Shown: positions 42,036 through 54,269 of the stretch, in pieces | How the letters are laid out: each line of letters begins with the position of its first letter | How positions within the stretch are numbered: position 1 is the first letter of the stretch | Origin: Puccinia triticina | Taxonomy: Eukaryota > Basidiomycota > Pucciniomycetes > Pucciniales > Pucciniaceae | Reading direction: 5' to 3' | Assembly (NCBI RefSeq): GCF_026914185.1 | Contig: NC_070558.1 | Span: forward strand, 5,642,001 to 5,706,000 | Length of the DNA stretch: 64,000 bases | Position numbers and translations under genes: made by a program | The notes under the pieces: model-generated | Databases searched by the model: none | What the model was told of the DNA's origin: nothing | Seen by the model: the letters and a program-made list of their open reading frames with translations, nothing else

Positions 42036-44740
42036 GGATCATGGTTTTATACCAGGGGAGATTTCTCAGCTGAAGACTTGCATTCAATTCACGTCATTCA
42101 ATACTTTTTTTAACCTTAACTTTCTGCCAGAAACCCATCAACAAGTTACACTCAATTCCCACTCAACTAACTTGTTATCAATTCATGCTGAATGAATGTT
42201 GAATCAATGCTGAATTTAGCTGAAGGAAAGTTTGAAATGGGTTCAAGCCAGCTTGAGATTGAATGCCAAGGCTCACCTGAGGACAGAAGAAGCTTTTCCA
42301 TGAGAAGATCTTGTCAAATTGAATGCCCAAATGTTCAATGAAAATCCCTCAACTTCTTGGGAAAGATTGAGATTCACCCTTCTGAGGTTGAAAAAACGCC
42401 CAAGGTAAAACCTTGGAGCTTACAGAGATTCATTTCATAAGAAATAAACGGAGCATGTAGATCAACTTGATATATCAGCCTGGAAAAGAGGATTCTGATA
42501 AAAAACTCTTCTGCACAATTTCCAATGGATCTGCTGTCTAAAATGCATTTTATTCTGAACACAAAGATTTGGTATTAAATTTGAAACACTCGGATGTAAT
42601 AAAATTTAAATAATTAACAGTGGAGTTTTGGTGTTTTTTCTCAAAAATGAAATTCCACTCTAACAGTTCTTTTAGATCAAGTTTTCATTAATCTTCATGC
42701 CAGTTTTCCGGTATGCAATTCCCAATTTGGGTCTGCTTGATATGATGAGTGGATAATCTTGGGTATCAATTTCAATCCCCAAGGTGATTCTTACTTAAAT
42801 TTCTATTTCTCTATGGGCTTATTTTCTATCAAATCATCATATTCCAGATTTGTTACCTTTGATTGTTTCATGTTAAGTAGTTTTCAAAATATTTGCCATT
42901 AATTGCATGTGTATCATTTTCCATGTCAGTTGTCCCACCTGCTAGACTGGGTCCGCTGGACATGTTGAGTAAATGGACTGCAAGCAATCAGCTCTGCAAG
43001 AATTCCAAGATCCTCTGGAGTTTTCTTTGGCCAAAATTGAAACCTGGAGAAATTTATTATGTGAAGGAGCCTACCCAAAACAAGAGCAAAGATTAAAAGT
43101 TTTCTCAGAAGCTTGGTAGCAAGAACAAATGAAAAAGAAGAAAGCGGAAAGCTTACCATCAGGTTGCAACTAGCAGACATGCTTTATTACCCAAGGGAAT
43201 TCAAGAAGAATTAAATATCACCTTGGTTGACAGGGTATCCCCATGATATTTTTTGGTTGCAAGGTGGATCTCTGATTCTTCAAGGTTAGCTGTTACATGA
43301 ACAGATTACAGCATAAAAGTAACAAGGCTTAGTTCCCATTAGGCAAAACTTATCAAGGATGAAAATAAGGTGACTGAGAAATTGGCACAAAATCCATGAA
43401 AAAAACAAGCTGTGATTAATTGTCAAAAAACAACCTGCCAGAAGTGATCAAGTTCACCATTTTCAGAATTTCAAGGATGGAATCAACATAAAGCATGATG
43501 TGCCTCCGGAAAACTATAAGAAGAAGAACCATATTTAAGCCTCAAGTCATCATGCTCACTTGGGTTTAAGGAAAGAATTAGTCCAAGACTCAAAAATCCA
43601 GTTGTGATTGATTTATATGTTGATTAGATTCAGAAGAGAGTTGACATGCAATGTGATTTCAAATTTTCCTTGTGCTTTACTAATTAAGTGTGTCTGGCGG
43701 AATGTTTTCTTTGAATGGTGATGATTTTCAAAGAGAGTTTAATTTTTTTTTCTGGCTGGTAGTGACTGAGCCTGTGTTCAAATTGAAGTAGATCATTTGA
43801 AAATTTCATAATTAAGCTAGGAGGAGTGGTTCTTTGAGAATGATGTAGAATTTGTAAATGCATGTATTGCCAAGCCCTAATTCAGCCCATTTAAAATTAT
43901 CAGGGATGTGAGATTTCTCTTCTAATTTATTGGCAGAAATAGGCCTTGGATATGAGGCGGAGGAGTGGCTCTACCATTGGCTGGTTGATTCTTGACATGG
44001 CAACGTATAAAATTTGAAACTTTGGAAGTGTGCGGCGTAGCCACCTTGGAATCTAGTTGCAAATTATTTTTGTGTGCCGTATTACCGTAAATGGCTCCCT
44101 GAAGCAAATATTTCAAATTTTCTTTTTTTTTGGTGGGAATCTAAGGGCAAGTCATGTACAAGTGAATTGAGGCATGTTCAATCACCCTGAATTCTAACTT
44201 CCACTGCACATGGATCTTTCAGAAACAAAAAGTGGATTGATTAAATTCAGAAATGAGGATTCACGATTTCCAAGATACTTGAGGCGTAAATTCTGAATCC
44301 TTAAGTTGTTGTGTAGCAAATTAGATGCAAAGTTTACAGAAAACTGTCTTTCCAAGAGGATCATATGTTTCTTCACATTTTTTATGGTTTAATGCACCAT
44401 TTTAGTCTCCTGGATTCAAGAAAGCTCTGTAAATAAAAAAAAATAACATTTCTGACTCACAATCAACATTGATCCAAATATTTGATTCTAACATCCTGTT
44501 GATTGGTCTGGAGTTTGGGAATTGCTGTCTTCCCAAGTTGTGTTACTATTTCTTTCCTCTTTGGACTCCTTTCTATTTTAAAAATAGAATGAATTAATTC
44601 CTTTTTGAATTAAATTTTTGGCTTCTTTTAGTCTTGAAGCTTTCTGACTCGAATTGATGCAGTCACACAAACGTACGCCCGTACCTTTGTGTGACAACAT
44701 GGATGAGCAGGTCAATTGACCAGTGGGCAAGATTGGAGCC
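42036..44740. other. AT-rich Helitron interior without recognisable gene
   Basis: Short frames only. TACCAGGGGAGAT at about 42,049 resembles the end of the 60,649-61,745 element (half-site only). I see nothing else of note. Confidence 0.4.
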
Positions 44741-44754
44741 ACTGGCCTTCACGC

Positions 44755-46110
44755 TAGGAAGGCATTAAACCTACCGGTCAAAGAGGCATACATACCTCTT
44801 TGACCGGAGGGTTTCCCTTCAGCCAACGAGGTATACATACCCCGTCGACTGGGGGTGTGATGAGCTAAACTCAGACTGATGGAAGTGGGCACGAGGCGAT
44901 GGTGAGTGACGATGAGTGTGAAAGGATGATAATCATTGAGCACATGAAGAGAAGAAGAAAAAGGACAAAAGAAAAGAAAAGAAAGAAACAAAGAAAGGAC
45001 TCTACCTGATGGAAGCGGGCACGAGGCGATGGTGAGTGACGATGAGTGTGAAAGGATGAGGGAGAAGTCCTTCCACGCCCGCTGCATCAGGTAGACTAAC
45101 TACAATGTGTGAAATGTGAGTGACATGGAGACAACATGTATGAAGCAGAAAAAGAGAAGGAAATGTAGACAACATTGACTAGCTCAACAGGGTGTTTCCC
45201 TCCGGTTGAAGCGGTATGTATACCTCTTTGGCTGGAGGGTTTTCCTTATAGTCGACGACATATACATACCCCGTTCAACCAGAAGGAAGACCCTCTGGTT
45301 GAAGAGGCATACATACCTCTTCAACCAGATTCCAGAAGGAAACACCTCTGGTCGACAGGGTAGGTATACCCCGTTGACTGGAGGGAAAACCCTCTGCTCA
45401 AAGAGGATACAATATACCCCATTGACCGGACAGAAACACCTCTGGTTGACAGGGTATACACCTTGTCGACTGGAGTTGTTTCCCTTCAGTCAACAAGTTA
45501 CATACCCTTGACCGGAGGTCTTTAATACCTGTTCGATTGGGGGGTGTTTCCCTCCAGTCGACGAGGTATACATAGCCCGTCGACTGGACATTTTTCCCCC
45601 CGATCAAAGAGGCGTACATACCTCTTTGACCAGGGGGTTTTCCTTTCAGTCAACGAGGTATATACTTCCCGTCAACTGGAGGTGTTTTCCTCCGGTTCAA
45701 GATGTTAATGTACCTCTTCAACCGGTGGATTTTCCCTCCAGTCAACAAGGACATACACATACCCCGTTGATGGTCAACCGGTAAACAGAGGTGATCCTTC
45801 TAGTTGAAGAGGTAGACATACCTCTTCAATCAGAGGGATTTCTCTCAAATCAACAAGGTATAAATACCCTGTGGACTGGAAGTGTTTTCCTCCATTAGAA
45901 AAGGTAGTATACCTCTTCAATTCAAGGGTTTGCCCTCCAGTCGACGGGGTATAAATACCCCTTTGAATGGAGGTGTTTCATTCCGGTTGAATAGATGTGC
46001 ATGCCTCTTCAACCAGAGGTTTTTCCCAGCCGTCCAAGGGACATGCATACATCCCTTGTTGACTGGAGATTTTTCTCTCCAGTCCACTTTTGACTGGAAG
46101 GACTTCCCTC
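44755..46110. repeat. Minisatellite of palindromic GTCGACTGGAGG/CCTCCAGTCGAC units
   Basis: Roughly 30 imperfect units of 40-50 bp alternate between CTTTGACCGGAGGGTTT-like and TCCAGTCGACGAGGTATA-like halves with ATACATACC linkers. The two halves are inverted, so units can fold back. At 44,868-44,940 and 45,001-45,062 a separate unit (GGGCACGAGGCGATGGTGAG...) is duplicated. Frames here are repetitive shadows. Confidence 0.85.
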
Positions 46111-47147
46111 CAAGTAATGGCATGCCTGGGTTGTGCGCGCCAAAGCCAACATTGGTGTGCACAACCCCACCCCCCATCTTTTGTGGAAAACTAAGCCATT
46201 AGCGTGAGCTGATTGCACACACCAAATTTGCTGGCAGGTGGAGTCTGAACATGCCACTTGTGCGGCTTCCATGGACTCTGCATGGTGCACAAGTGGTAGA
46301 TTTTCATGAATATTGGTGTGCAGCCCCAGACGCAAAAATTTCTTGGCTTTCCCTGCAAACACCAACAGCTATTGGTGTTCCCACCATTTATACATGCACA
46401 TAGGTGTTTTTTGGTGTGCATTTATCATGGCCTTTATTTTTTCCTTGAGGATATGTTCATACATAGTTGATAGAACAAGGTTAAGATAACCTCCTCATAC
46501 AATATCTTTAACCAAGGGGATCAAGTGTGCAATTAGCATTGGTAATTACTTTTTCACCCCACATACTTTATTTTGACTTCTGTGTGCTCTTAAAAAATAC
46601 AAAAATATGCATCAGAGCAATCTACAGGGTATGGATATACACAGACGTAAAAACACATGATGGTCAAAAAATTCATATATTTGGTCAAAATTGTGGATCA
46701 AGTCCTCCCAATCATAGTTGGGCTTAGTTTCAGCATAGGCATGGTGTACGTTCTACATTTACCTTGCACAATACATCTCATATAATTCCAGTTAGGATCA
46801 GGTTATATTGCACTCACATCACTGTGGTCTTTGAACCAAGATCAGACCAAGTTCAAACCAATTTTGAACCTGTATCTTAGAAGGTTCGGACCAAACCTCG
46901 GCATTGATTGTGCAAAGGCACTCGTAAACAGGTGCTGAGCAAACGTCCGTGGTGAATGTCGCTTGCCCCACTCGCCCAAACTGTTGCTGATGCATTAGTA
47001 CTGACGCCGGTGATCCTGTTTGTGGAAAGCAACATCAAATCTGCTTACTGGCAGACGAGATGAAGCCTGCATAATAGCCTTCGGCTCAATCCTCGACGGG
47101 CCAGATCCTAAAATGTTGCACCCACTCGTCTCACAGGCCCTACCGAC

Positions 47148-48141
47148 TGTCAGCCTTAGAGATACAACAAGTATCCAAAAGACTGCAATAACTTAGTAAA
47201 TAATAATAATTATTAAATTATTATTGCAGAATCAGATTCCTCATCATAAATTAAGGGGGGTCACCCACTTAAAGTACCCCCTTATTCCTACTCCTTCATG
47301 TACTAATTGTATAAATAAGAATTGGCCCCAGAAAGCGCCCAAAAATAGTATTACATACATAAATTTAGTAAAACAAACAGTGTACATAAAATTAAACTGT
47401 TGTACATTAATGAGTAATATTACTCGGGTAAAAATACCCCGTGAAAGTATTATGTAGACTTCTACTGAAGCTCTTTCACATGACAATTGGTTATAAACAT
47501 GTCATGTGACAGAGTCAGGGAAATTAGTCTATTACAATACAATTAAATTACCCACAGCCAAGCCCTTTTCACGGCTACACCCCTGGATACTCCCATAGGG
47601 AGAAAAGGACTCAGTGTTTACGCCCACTGAAGTCCCCTCTATAAATAGAGGCCTATTTGGCCCTCAGGAAAAGATCCCCCAGACCATTCACCGCCTACAA
47701 ACTGTAAGTTACTGTGAATATTCTCCTCTGCTACTATTGTAGCCCCTTTTCCCTTTAAACCATCCCTAGCACGTAAAATCCACTGGATTAAACCTTTAAA
47801 TATCAAAACTCCCTTATTAGCATATTTACAAGCTTTATCCTTAAAAGTAGTTGCCGTAAGACCCCCGCCTCTGACAAGCAGCCAATCAGCTTAAGCGCTT
47901 ACCACCTACTTTTTACGCCAAATTTATTCACTGTAATTAATAATTATATATTATTAATTACATAATAAATCTTCCTCTTTTTAAAAGAGTGTTCAAAAAA
48001 CCCTTGTAGTGGCATAATTACCACGAAACAAGCTTAGTAATTTACATTACTAGTGTTTACATCAGCACAGTTATAGTGCTAGGGCTCAAAACCCTTAATT
48101 TTGACGGGTTTTTGCCCTAAGCTTCATAAACAAAGCTGTCA
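47148..48141. mobile_element. Solo LTR (994 bp, CCGAC duplication)
   Basis: Begins TGTCAGCCTTAGAG and ends CAAAGCTGTCA, flanked by the 5-bp duplication CCGAC (47143-47147 and 48142-48146). A TATA box (CTATAAATAG) at about 47,639 with a downstream start-like region fits an LTR promoter on the plus strand. There is no internal retrotransposon region, so it is a solo LTR left by recombination. Confidence 0.85.
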
Positions 48142-49393
48142 CCGACCCTGATTGAAAACACACAGGATCCGTCGATTGATTTCAAGGATACCGCTGCCTG
48201 GACATTGGGTAGAGTGACTGATCACCTGATTGGCACCATCAAGCCTGACGTCCACCTCTACCGACTGTTCTGCTACTGCTAAATATTACTCCTACCAGTA
48301 ATCTTGGTCCTGCCTCATCTAATTGTGGCTTTGGCCAAAGCGGTCAACCCCCTAACATGGTTGTTATATTTTTTGGTCCAATTAAGAGGTCCAAAGGATC
48401 CATGTATTCTTCAAACCGTACCAAACCAACCCTTGAACATATAAAAGCACAAGAAGACCATGGACTGTTTTGTGACTTCACACACATATGTACATATGTA
48501 TTTATGGCCATTTACAATGTTTCATACTCATCTCATGCTATTTCTGATGCAATTCATCCACCTCAACCCAACGGCCAAGGCCATGGAGAAATCTTTGGAG
48601 TGCAATTCAACGGTCTGTAGGGCGATCAATCACTCAAGTCAGCTAGGTCCCGACTTTTTCAGCGAGTGCTTACACCCTCTAGTTGGTGTTTAGACAGTCA
48701 GGGCTTACCTTGCACATCAAATAACCACCATCTTTTGAGGGAAACCCACAACCTTGGTCAGCTCTCCACACAAACGAAAACAGATCAACAACCCCAAGTC
48801 ACTTACAACTCCACCCCCAAATGGTGATACGCTTGGGATCAACCAATTCCAAACCTGCATACAAATGGAGTCATACAACGTGCAGTTGGAAGAACACTCA
48901 ACTGAGCAGCAGTTGAGACGTTGAGGGTCTTGATCTTTTCAAGCTGGTTTGAGGGGAAAGAGGCAGTGGCGGAGGCGTCAATGAGTGAGGGTTCGAAGAA
49001 TTTTGCATTGGGTAATGTGGTACATAGGTCACCAAATCCGCGGGTGCAAGGACACTTTGGGGGGAAGCCGGGCCCAATCTAGACATATGAATCTACAAAC
49101 TTGTACTTGGTCAGTCAGTGGGGTTGTTTGGTTTTCTGGCGACTGTTGCTTGGTTGAAATGAACAAGTCGCAGCTGTCAGAGGGGAGTGGCCGGGTCCAT
49201 CAACGTTTCCACAAGGGTCCTGTCAGTGGTGGGCAGATACGTTATCCAAAATTCCGCATTTTTGGTTTGTAAATTTGAATTTTGCACACAAAGGTTCAAG
49301 TTATCAGCATGATTTAAAGATCAGGGCTTTTTAACACTATTATCTTGAATCTCCACAAAAAAAATCCCATGTTTCTTGAGTAATTTTCTTCTA

Positions 49394-49477
49394 ATCATTG
49401 ATTACGCAACAGATTTTCAGTTATCTGTAATTAGAGATAACTGAAAATCTGTTTCGTAATCAATGATTAGAAGAAAA
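49394..49477. repeat. Central palindrome of the hAT foldback
   Basis: Arms of about 40 bp, beginning TTCTAATCATTGATTACG on the left and ending CGTAATCAATGATTAGAA on the right, around a short loop TAATTAG. Confidence 0.92.
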
Positions 49478-50566
49478 CTAGAGGCCAAGGCGGCTTTGCT
49501 GCTGCAAATCCTAGGCTCAATTGCAACACTCAATTGTAAAACTAACACAACACAACAAAATATTGGACCAATTATTGGTATTGTATTGATTTGCCAATAC
49601 ACAAGAGCTTGACATGGGTGTATTTTATCCAATAAAAAAGACAATATCCCTGGATTTCATTTCCTAGTCCAACACAAAAATATGTGGAATATTTTATTGT
49701 ATCACTACTGGGCTTCTACACTACACTACACTACATATGCTACAGGGGCATGTAGTGATAGCAAAGCCCCATGTGAGTCTGTAGTTTTGGAGCTTCTAAG
49801 CTGCTTTGTGGCTAAAGCACCTTTAGTGATGAAAAACCACTGAATAACTCTACAGCGCAGCTTAGTGGGAGCTATTGCTATTTTGTGGCCTGTGCATGTA
49901 GCGCTAGCACACATCAAGCAAAAATTTGCTACACTACAAAGTCAGATCAGAATTTTGCTACTTTAGGACACACTATTAATATCATTGGTGTAGCTGGCCC
50001 AATCTTGGTTTTATTAGGACAGTTAAAATCTAGTAATGGCAACTGCTGCTGGTTTTTGTATGTACTGGAGTGCTGTCTGTTGGTTTTGGAAATTCATTGA
50101 TTTCCCAGCCAAATTAGCTTGGTGAGCAAAAGAGCTTCAGGTGCTGAGATCATAAAATGAATAAGTAGGTTTTTGGCTGCTACATTCACAGCAGATATTT
50201 TGCAGCCTTAGTTTTTTTCTGACATCTTTGAAAATTTTCAAGCAAACACATGCACAACTGAACCATACTGAAAATTGGGAGTCCAAAGATTTATAACAAG
50301 CACACAAAAATCCATCAAGTGGAAATAGATCAACTGTTAGTTTTTAGGAACTTAAAAGATCATCATGTGTTTGCAAGAGTCATGCTTGTAACCACATGAT
50401 CTCACTTCAAGACTTTGGGCCAAAAACCTATGGAGCTTAGGTCTTAAATCAGGAAAAAAGGTTTGGGTACCTGTGCAACAAAGATGCCATTTAGGTGTCA
50501 TCTGCTCAATTGTGGAATCATGCAGGTTTCAACATCACTCAACATGAATGGATGAGTTAGATCAAA

Positions 50567-50711
50567 TTCAGTTGTTATTCTACCCCACAAAATTTTGGTG
50601 TCAAACACCCCAGGCGTGACCTTAGAGCGTATCCAGAATTCAGTTGTTATTCTACCCCACAAAATTTTGGTGTCAAACACCCCAGGTGTGACCTTAGAGC
50701 GTATCCAGTTG
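50567..50711. repeat. Tandem duplication of about 72 bp
   Basis: Two nearly identical units run from AATTCAGTTGTTATTCTA to CCTTAGAGCGTATCCAG, with a single C/T difference in the shared part. Confidence 0.85.
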
Positions 50712-50956
50712 AGATGCTGATTGAAAACATTTTTCAAGTTGGAGGTTAAATTCATCTGTCAGGTTTGTCGTGGCGCTTTAATCACAACATGTGAGTACTA
50801 CTGACTCGTACTTGCTCAAGAAACTGTTTACAACACCAGCCAACACGTTTAAGCCATGATGTTATGAGAAGGAAACTTTTTAGCGGTGCTCGTTCAAACC
50901 CGCACAAGTTGCTGAAATTCACTTGCCTGAGTTGACCCAAACATATCAGGTGTGAG

Positions 50957-51280
50957 TAGGACGGGGGGCGCCTTGGGGTGAGTATGGCCCCGGGGTCGCC
51001 CGAGAGTCAGCCACATGCCTCCACGGCCGTACCGCCGGCCTGTTGAGGCGTAGGCCCAGAGAGGCCCCATCGGAGCCTTCGAGCTGGGTCGGGCGAGCCA
51101 TGAGGGCAGCCCCGAGGGGTGTGGGATGCGGGCAGCGCATTCAACAACCCCCAGAAACACCTTGAAGAGACCCTTGGGGTTCATCATGGCGTTGCCAAGG
51201 CTGGCCGCCGGCAGGACGGGGGGCGCCTTGGGGTGATTATGGCCCCGGGGTCGCCCGGGAGTCGGCCACATGCCTCCATC
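50957..51280. repeat. Direct repeat pair flanking a GC-rich segment
   Basis: A ~70-bp unit beginning AGGACGGGGGGCGCCTTGGG occurs at about 50,957 and again at about 51,211. The second copy abuts the histone H1 tail segment. The GC-rich stretch between is coding-like on minus (PRGAALMARPTQLEGSDGAS) but unrecognised. Confidence 0.65.
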
Positions 51281-52014
51281 TTGGCGGCGGGCTTCTTAGC
51301 GACGGGCTTGCTGGTAGGCTTGGCGGCTTTGGGGGCTGGTTTCTGCGAGACGGAAGCGGAGTCAACAACGGCACCAGTGGGAGCTGCAGGATGAGGATGG
51401 ACTTACGGGCTCTTTGACTTCCGAGACGGGTTTGACGTGTTTGGCTAGTTTGACCTTGCCGCTGGCGCCCTTGCCTTAGCGGCGGCGACTTTCTTTGTGG
51501 GGGCGGTGGGGACCTTCTTGGCAGCGGCTGGGGCCTTTACTTTCTCGGCGGCGGGCTTCTTAGCGACGGGCTTGCTGGCAGGCTTGGCGGCTTTGGGGGC
51601 TGGTTTCTACGAGACGGAAGCGGAGTCAACAACGGCACCAGTGGGAGCTGCAGGATGAGGATGGACTTACGGGCTCTTTGACTTCCTAGACGGGTTTGAC
51701 GGGTTTGGCTAGTTTGACCTTGCCGCTGGCGCCCTTGGGCAGAGAGAAAACACCTTTCTCGGCCCCTCGAGCAATGGCTTTGTTCAGACGAGCAATGTTG
51801 GCCGGGGTGTCAAGAACCTTGAAGCGGAAAGCGAGATATCTGCGAACGTGGAGTAATGGGGTCAAAAAAAATGTAAAGATCGCGGCGGGGGCAGAAAATT
51901 GGCTTACTTCTTGATGGCTGGTCGACTGACGCCACCCCGGACGTTTTCCTTGTTGTTCTTGATTGCATCCTTGATCATGTCCTCCATGGTAAATTTGATT
52001 TCGGTGGGTGCGGC
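51281..52014 (-). pseudogene. Captured histone H1 gene, duplicated tail and nonsense changes
   Basis: Linker histone H1 binds nucleosomal linker DNA. The globular domain is split by an intron: exon 52014-51908 reads TMEDMIKDAIKNNKENVRGG then SRPAIKK, and exon 51839-51671 reads YLAFRFKVLDTPANIARLNK then KGVFSLPKGASGKVKLAKPV. A lysine/alanine/proline tail (KPAPKAAKP, KPVAKKPAAEKVKAP) follows. The tail and end of the globular exon occur twice, at about 51,281-51,470 and 51,550-51,735. The copy joined to the globular domain has TAG where the other has TCG (51,690 region) and TAG where the other has CAG (51,610 region), so it cannot make full H1. The whole lies inside the 49,478-52,642 Helitron. 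Confidence 0.85.
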
Positions 52015-53854
52015 CTGCAGATGAAGATCGAAGTTGGTCAGATGTGCAATGCTTGGACTCTGCCCCGCTGTGTTGTGAATGAAATGCGCGAGGCGAGCGG
52101 AGTGGGTGGCGCGGCATGTAGCAACCATCGTGGCAAACCTTTGTAGTAGGGGCAACCCGCTGCCTTGGAGCATAGTGACTGGTACAGCCAGTACTCAACC
52201 CTCCATGGTACACACAACATACAGCATGGAGGGCGACGCCACAGCCACGCTGCTGCCTCGCGACTGCCCGCACAGTTCTTGTGGACATACATACCCAAAA
52301 ACTCAAGGTGGGTGAGTTGGTTGGGGTATATAAACCTGGGGTTTGGATTTTTCTAACCCCAGGACGTTCTCTGCCACTGCACTTCCAGCTGGCAGCTCGT
52401 CCTCAACCCCTCCGCTGTTGCACTTGCGCAGTTTGAGGGTTAATTCTCGATGACCCCCCTTTGCAATTGCCTTAAATGCGGCGCGCTGGGGGTTATCTGT
52501 CCAATACTTGCAACCTCTCTAGAAGAGGATGGGTATTGGTTCTGGTGTTGTTGTTTGACTTTATTTTTTTTTCTTGTTATTATTTTGTAGGGGAAACCCT
52601 TGATCTTTGTTTTTGTGATTGTCTGTCTTTAATAAACTTAGATTACTCTATAAAAATGTGATGTTTTTGGCACAAATTGAAGATAATGGTGTTACAAAGC
52701 CCTGATCTTTAAATCTTGCTGATAACTTGAAGTTTGTGTGCAAAATTCAAATTTACAAACCAAAAATGTGGAATTTTGGATAACGTAATTGCCCACCGCT
52801 GGTCCTGTATTGGTTTATGTATGAAACTTGTACTGGTTACTCACTTAATATTGCAGCAGCGCAACCCAGACCAAGGCAAAAGAGATTTGAGCCGGTGAAT
52901 TTGAACCCATGGCAAGTGGAGGGTGCGTTGGGTATTTAAATGAGTGGACAATAGAGGTTTCCCCCCCAGGGGATCTGGTTTTGTCCTACCCCCTCCCTGG
53001 AGCGCGGTAATCATTTGATTAGGCCCCCCTTGAAATTCAATTTGACCGGCCCACTTTTGCTTGTTGCTGTGGCACAAGCTGGAGGGTCAATCCGAGGTGC
53101 CCTACGGGGTATTTGGGGATTATTTTCAACTTTTTATGTGCTTTTTGCTAATGAGCACAGGAAAAAACCATGATCTTGTCTTCTGTGTTTCTGTGATATT
53201 AATAAACTTGGATAAATATATAATTAGTCAATTATGATTTGTATTTTGTTTGTTTTAATTTAGTTTGTATTTTATTTTTATTTTTTTGTGATTTCTTGTA
53301 TACTAGAGGCCAAGGCGGCTTTGCCGCTGCAAATTCAATGGCCATACCACCACTTTCAATCACCCCTTCCCTTAACAGGCTAGCCATATTAGATAGGCAA
53401 AAATGATTTTAAATCTGGCTAAGTAGACTGTTGTGAAGTATCCCCCATTCCCTGCTAAGGAACACACACTCCATTGCATCCCATGCATGCAAAAAATCCA
53501 AAATTCTCATTCAAATCAATTTCATGTGAAAAAAATGGATTGCACAAGTCTTAATATGAATAAGTCAAGCCACAATTTTTCTGTGAGACTGATTAATTTA
53601 TAGCAAAAATGATTAAAAAATCCAAGGACAATTTGATTATGATTCATCTAATCAATTCATACTCCTCCATATCCAAGCAATCTCTCTCCATGATCCCCGC
53701 TGTCTGGTTGTGTGACCCAGTCCATCTGGAGTTTGATCAATGTTGCCGGGAGGAGGGCCCCAGGGAGAAGCATCTGGAGCAGGTGCGGCAGGGATTGCCA
53801 TTGACACTTTCCAGTTGCTCTGTGCAGGGGCAAGGGTGTTTGGTCAGAGGGGGC

Positions 53855-53915
53855 TGGACTTAACTAAGTCCCTCCTGGGCGCAAAGTGCCCGCCTCCGAA
53901 TGAGGGACTTGCAAA
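53855..53915. repeat. Small GTCCCTC-type inverted unit
   Basis: ACTTAACTAAGTCCCTCC ... GAATGAGGGACTTG forms a short hairpin element related to 54,270-54,848. Confidence 0.6.
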
Positions 53916-54269
53916 AATGTTTTTTTTTGGCATGTCAGGTTTGCTCAATGTACATGAACAGGCAAGAAGCCTGCACATCTATCAGTATTTGTTTTGTTAT
54001 ATATCACCCCAACTTAATGGTCAAGAAATCAGCTAGCAAGAAGGCCTCATAATGGGTAAGATGTGGGTCCCTAGGGGCATTGTCTCACAGATTGCAATCA
54101 TCATCAAGAAAGAAGTTGCTTTTGATTTTCATCCTCTGTACATACACCTGTCAGAGCTATGGAAAAAAAAGCAGACTGATGTGTCACTTTTTGCCTCAAG
54201 GGAACTGTATTCACTTCACTGTTTCAGGGTACCTGTGGGATGTCTGTCAGTTTGGGAGGGGGCCTTCAA

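Larger units (their letters stand above)
49478..52642 (-). mobile_element. Helitron with captured histone H1 sequence (3,165 bp)
   Basis: The 3' end is CTAG at 49481-49478 with the stem GGCGGC...GCTGC inside (one mismatch). The 5' end begins TCTAAGTTTATTAAAG at 52642. It is inserted between A (49477) and T (52643) of the hAT foldback, whose symmetry proves both ends. The interior holds tandem duplications and a broken histone H1 gene. There is no Rep-helicase. Confidence 0.92.
49224..52800. mobile_element. hAT-type foldback element (412 bp) split by a Helitron
   Basis: Ends CAGTGGTGGGC / GCCCACCGCT with a perfect 8-bp duplication GGTCCTGT (49216-49223 and 52801-52808). Removing the Helitron 49478-52642 leaves 254 + 158 bp that fold into one long hairpin, with the turn near 49,435. 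The right arm continues across the Helitron insertion exactly as the left arm predicts (TTACTC after 52,642). Confidence 0.9.
39395..53212 (-). mobile_element. Second Helitron, nested in the outer one (13.8 kb span)
   Basis: The 3' end is CTAG at 39398-39395, with the stem-loop GCGGCGAAGCCGC inside. The 5' end begins TCCAAGTTTATTAA at 53212. The flanks are A (39394) and T (53213). Its last ~250 bp (52,960-53,212) closely match the 5' part of the 53,303-57,973 Helitron. It contains an importin-beta fragment, minisatellite, a solo LTR and a hAT foldback element that itself contains another Helitron. There is no Rep-helicase frame. End pairing is inferred from nesting order. Confidence 0.68.

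Noticed and set aside
47200..48140. AT-rich block resembling mitochondrial insertion
   Set aside because: The TG...CA ends, CCGAC duplication and TATA box show it is an LTR.
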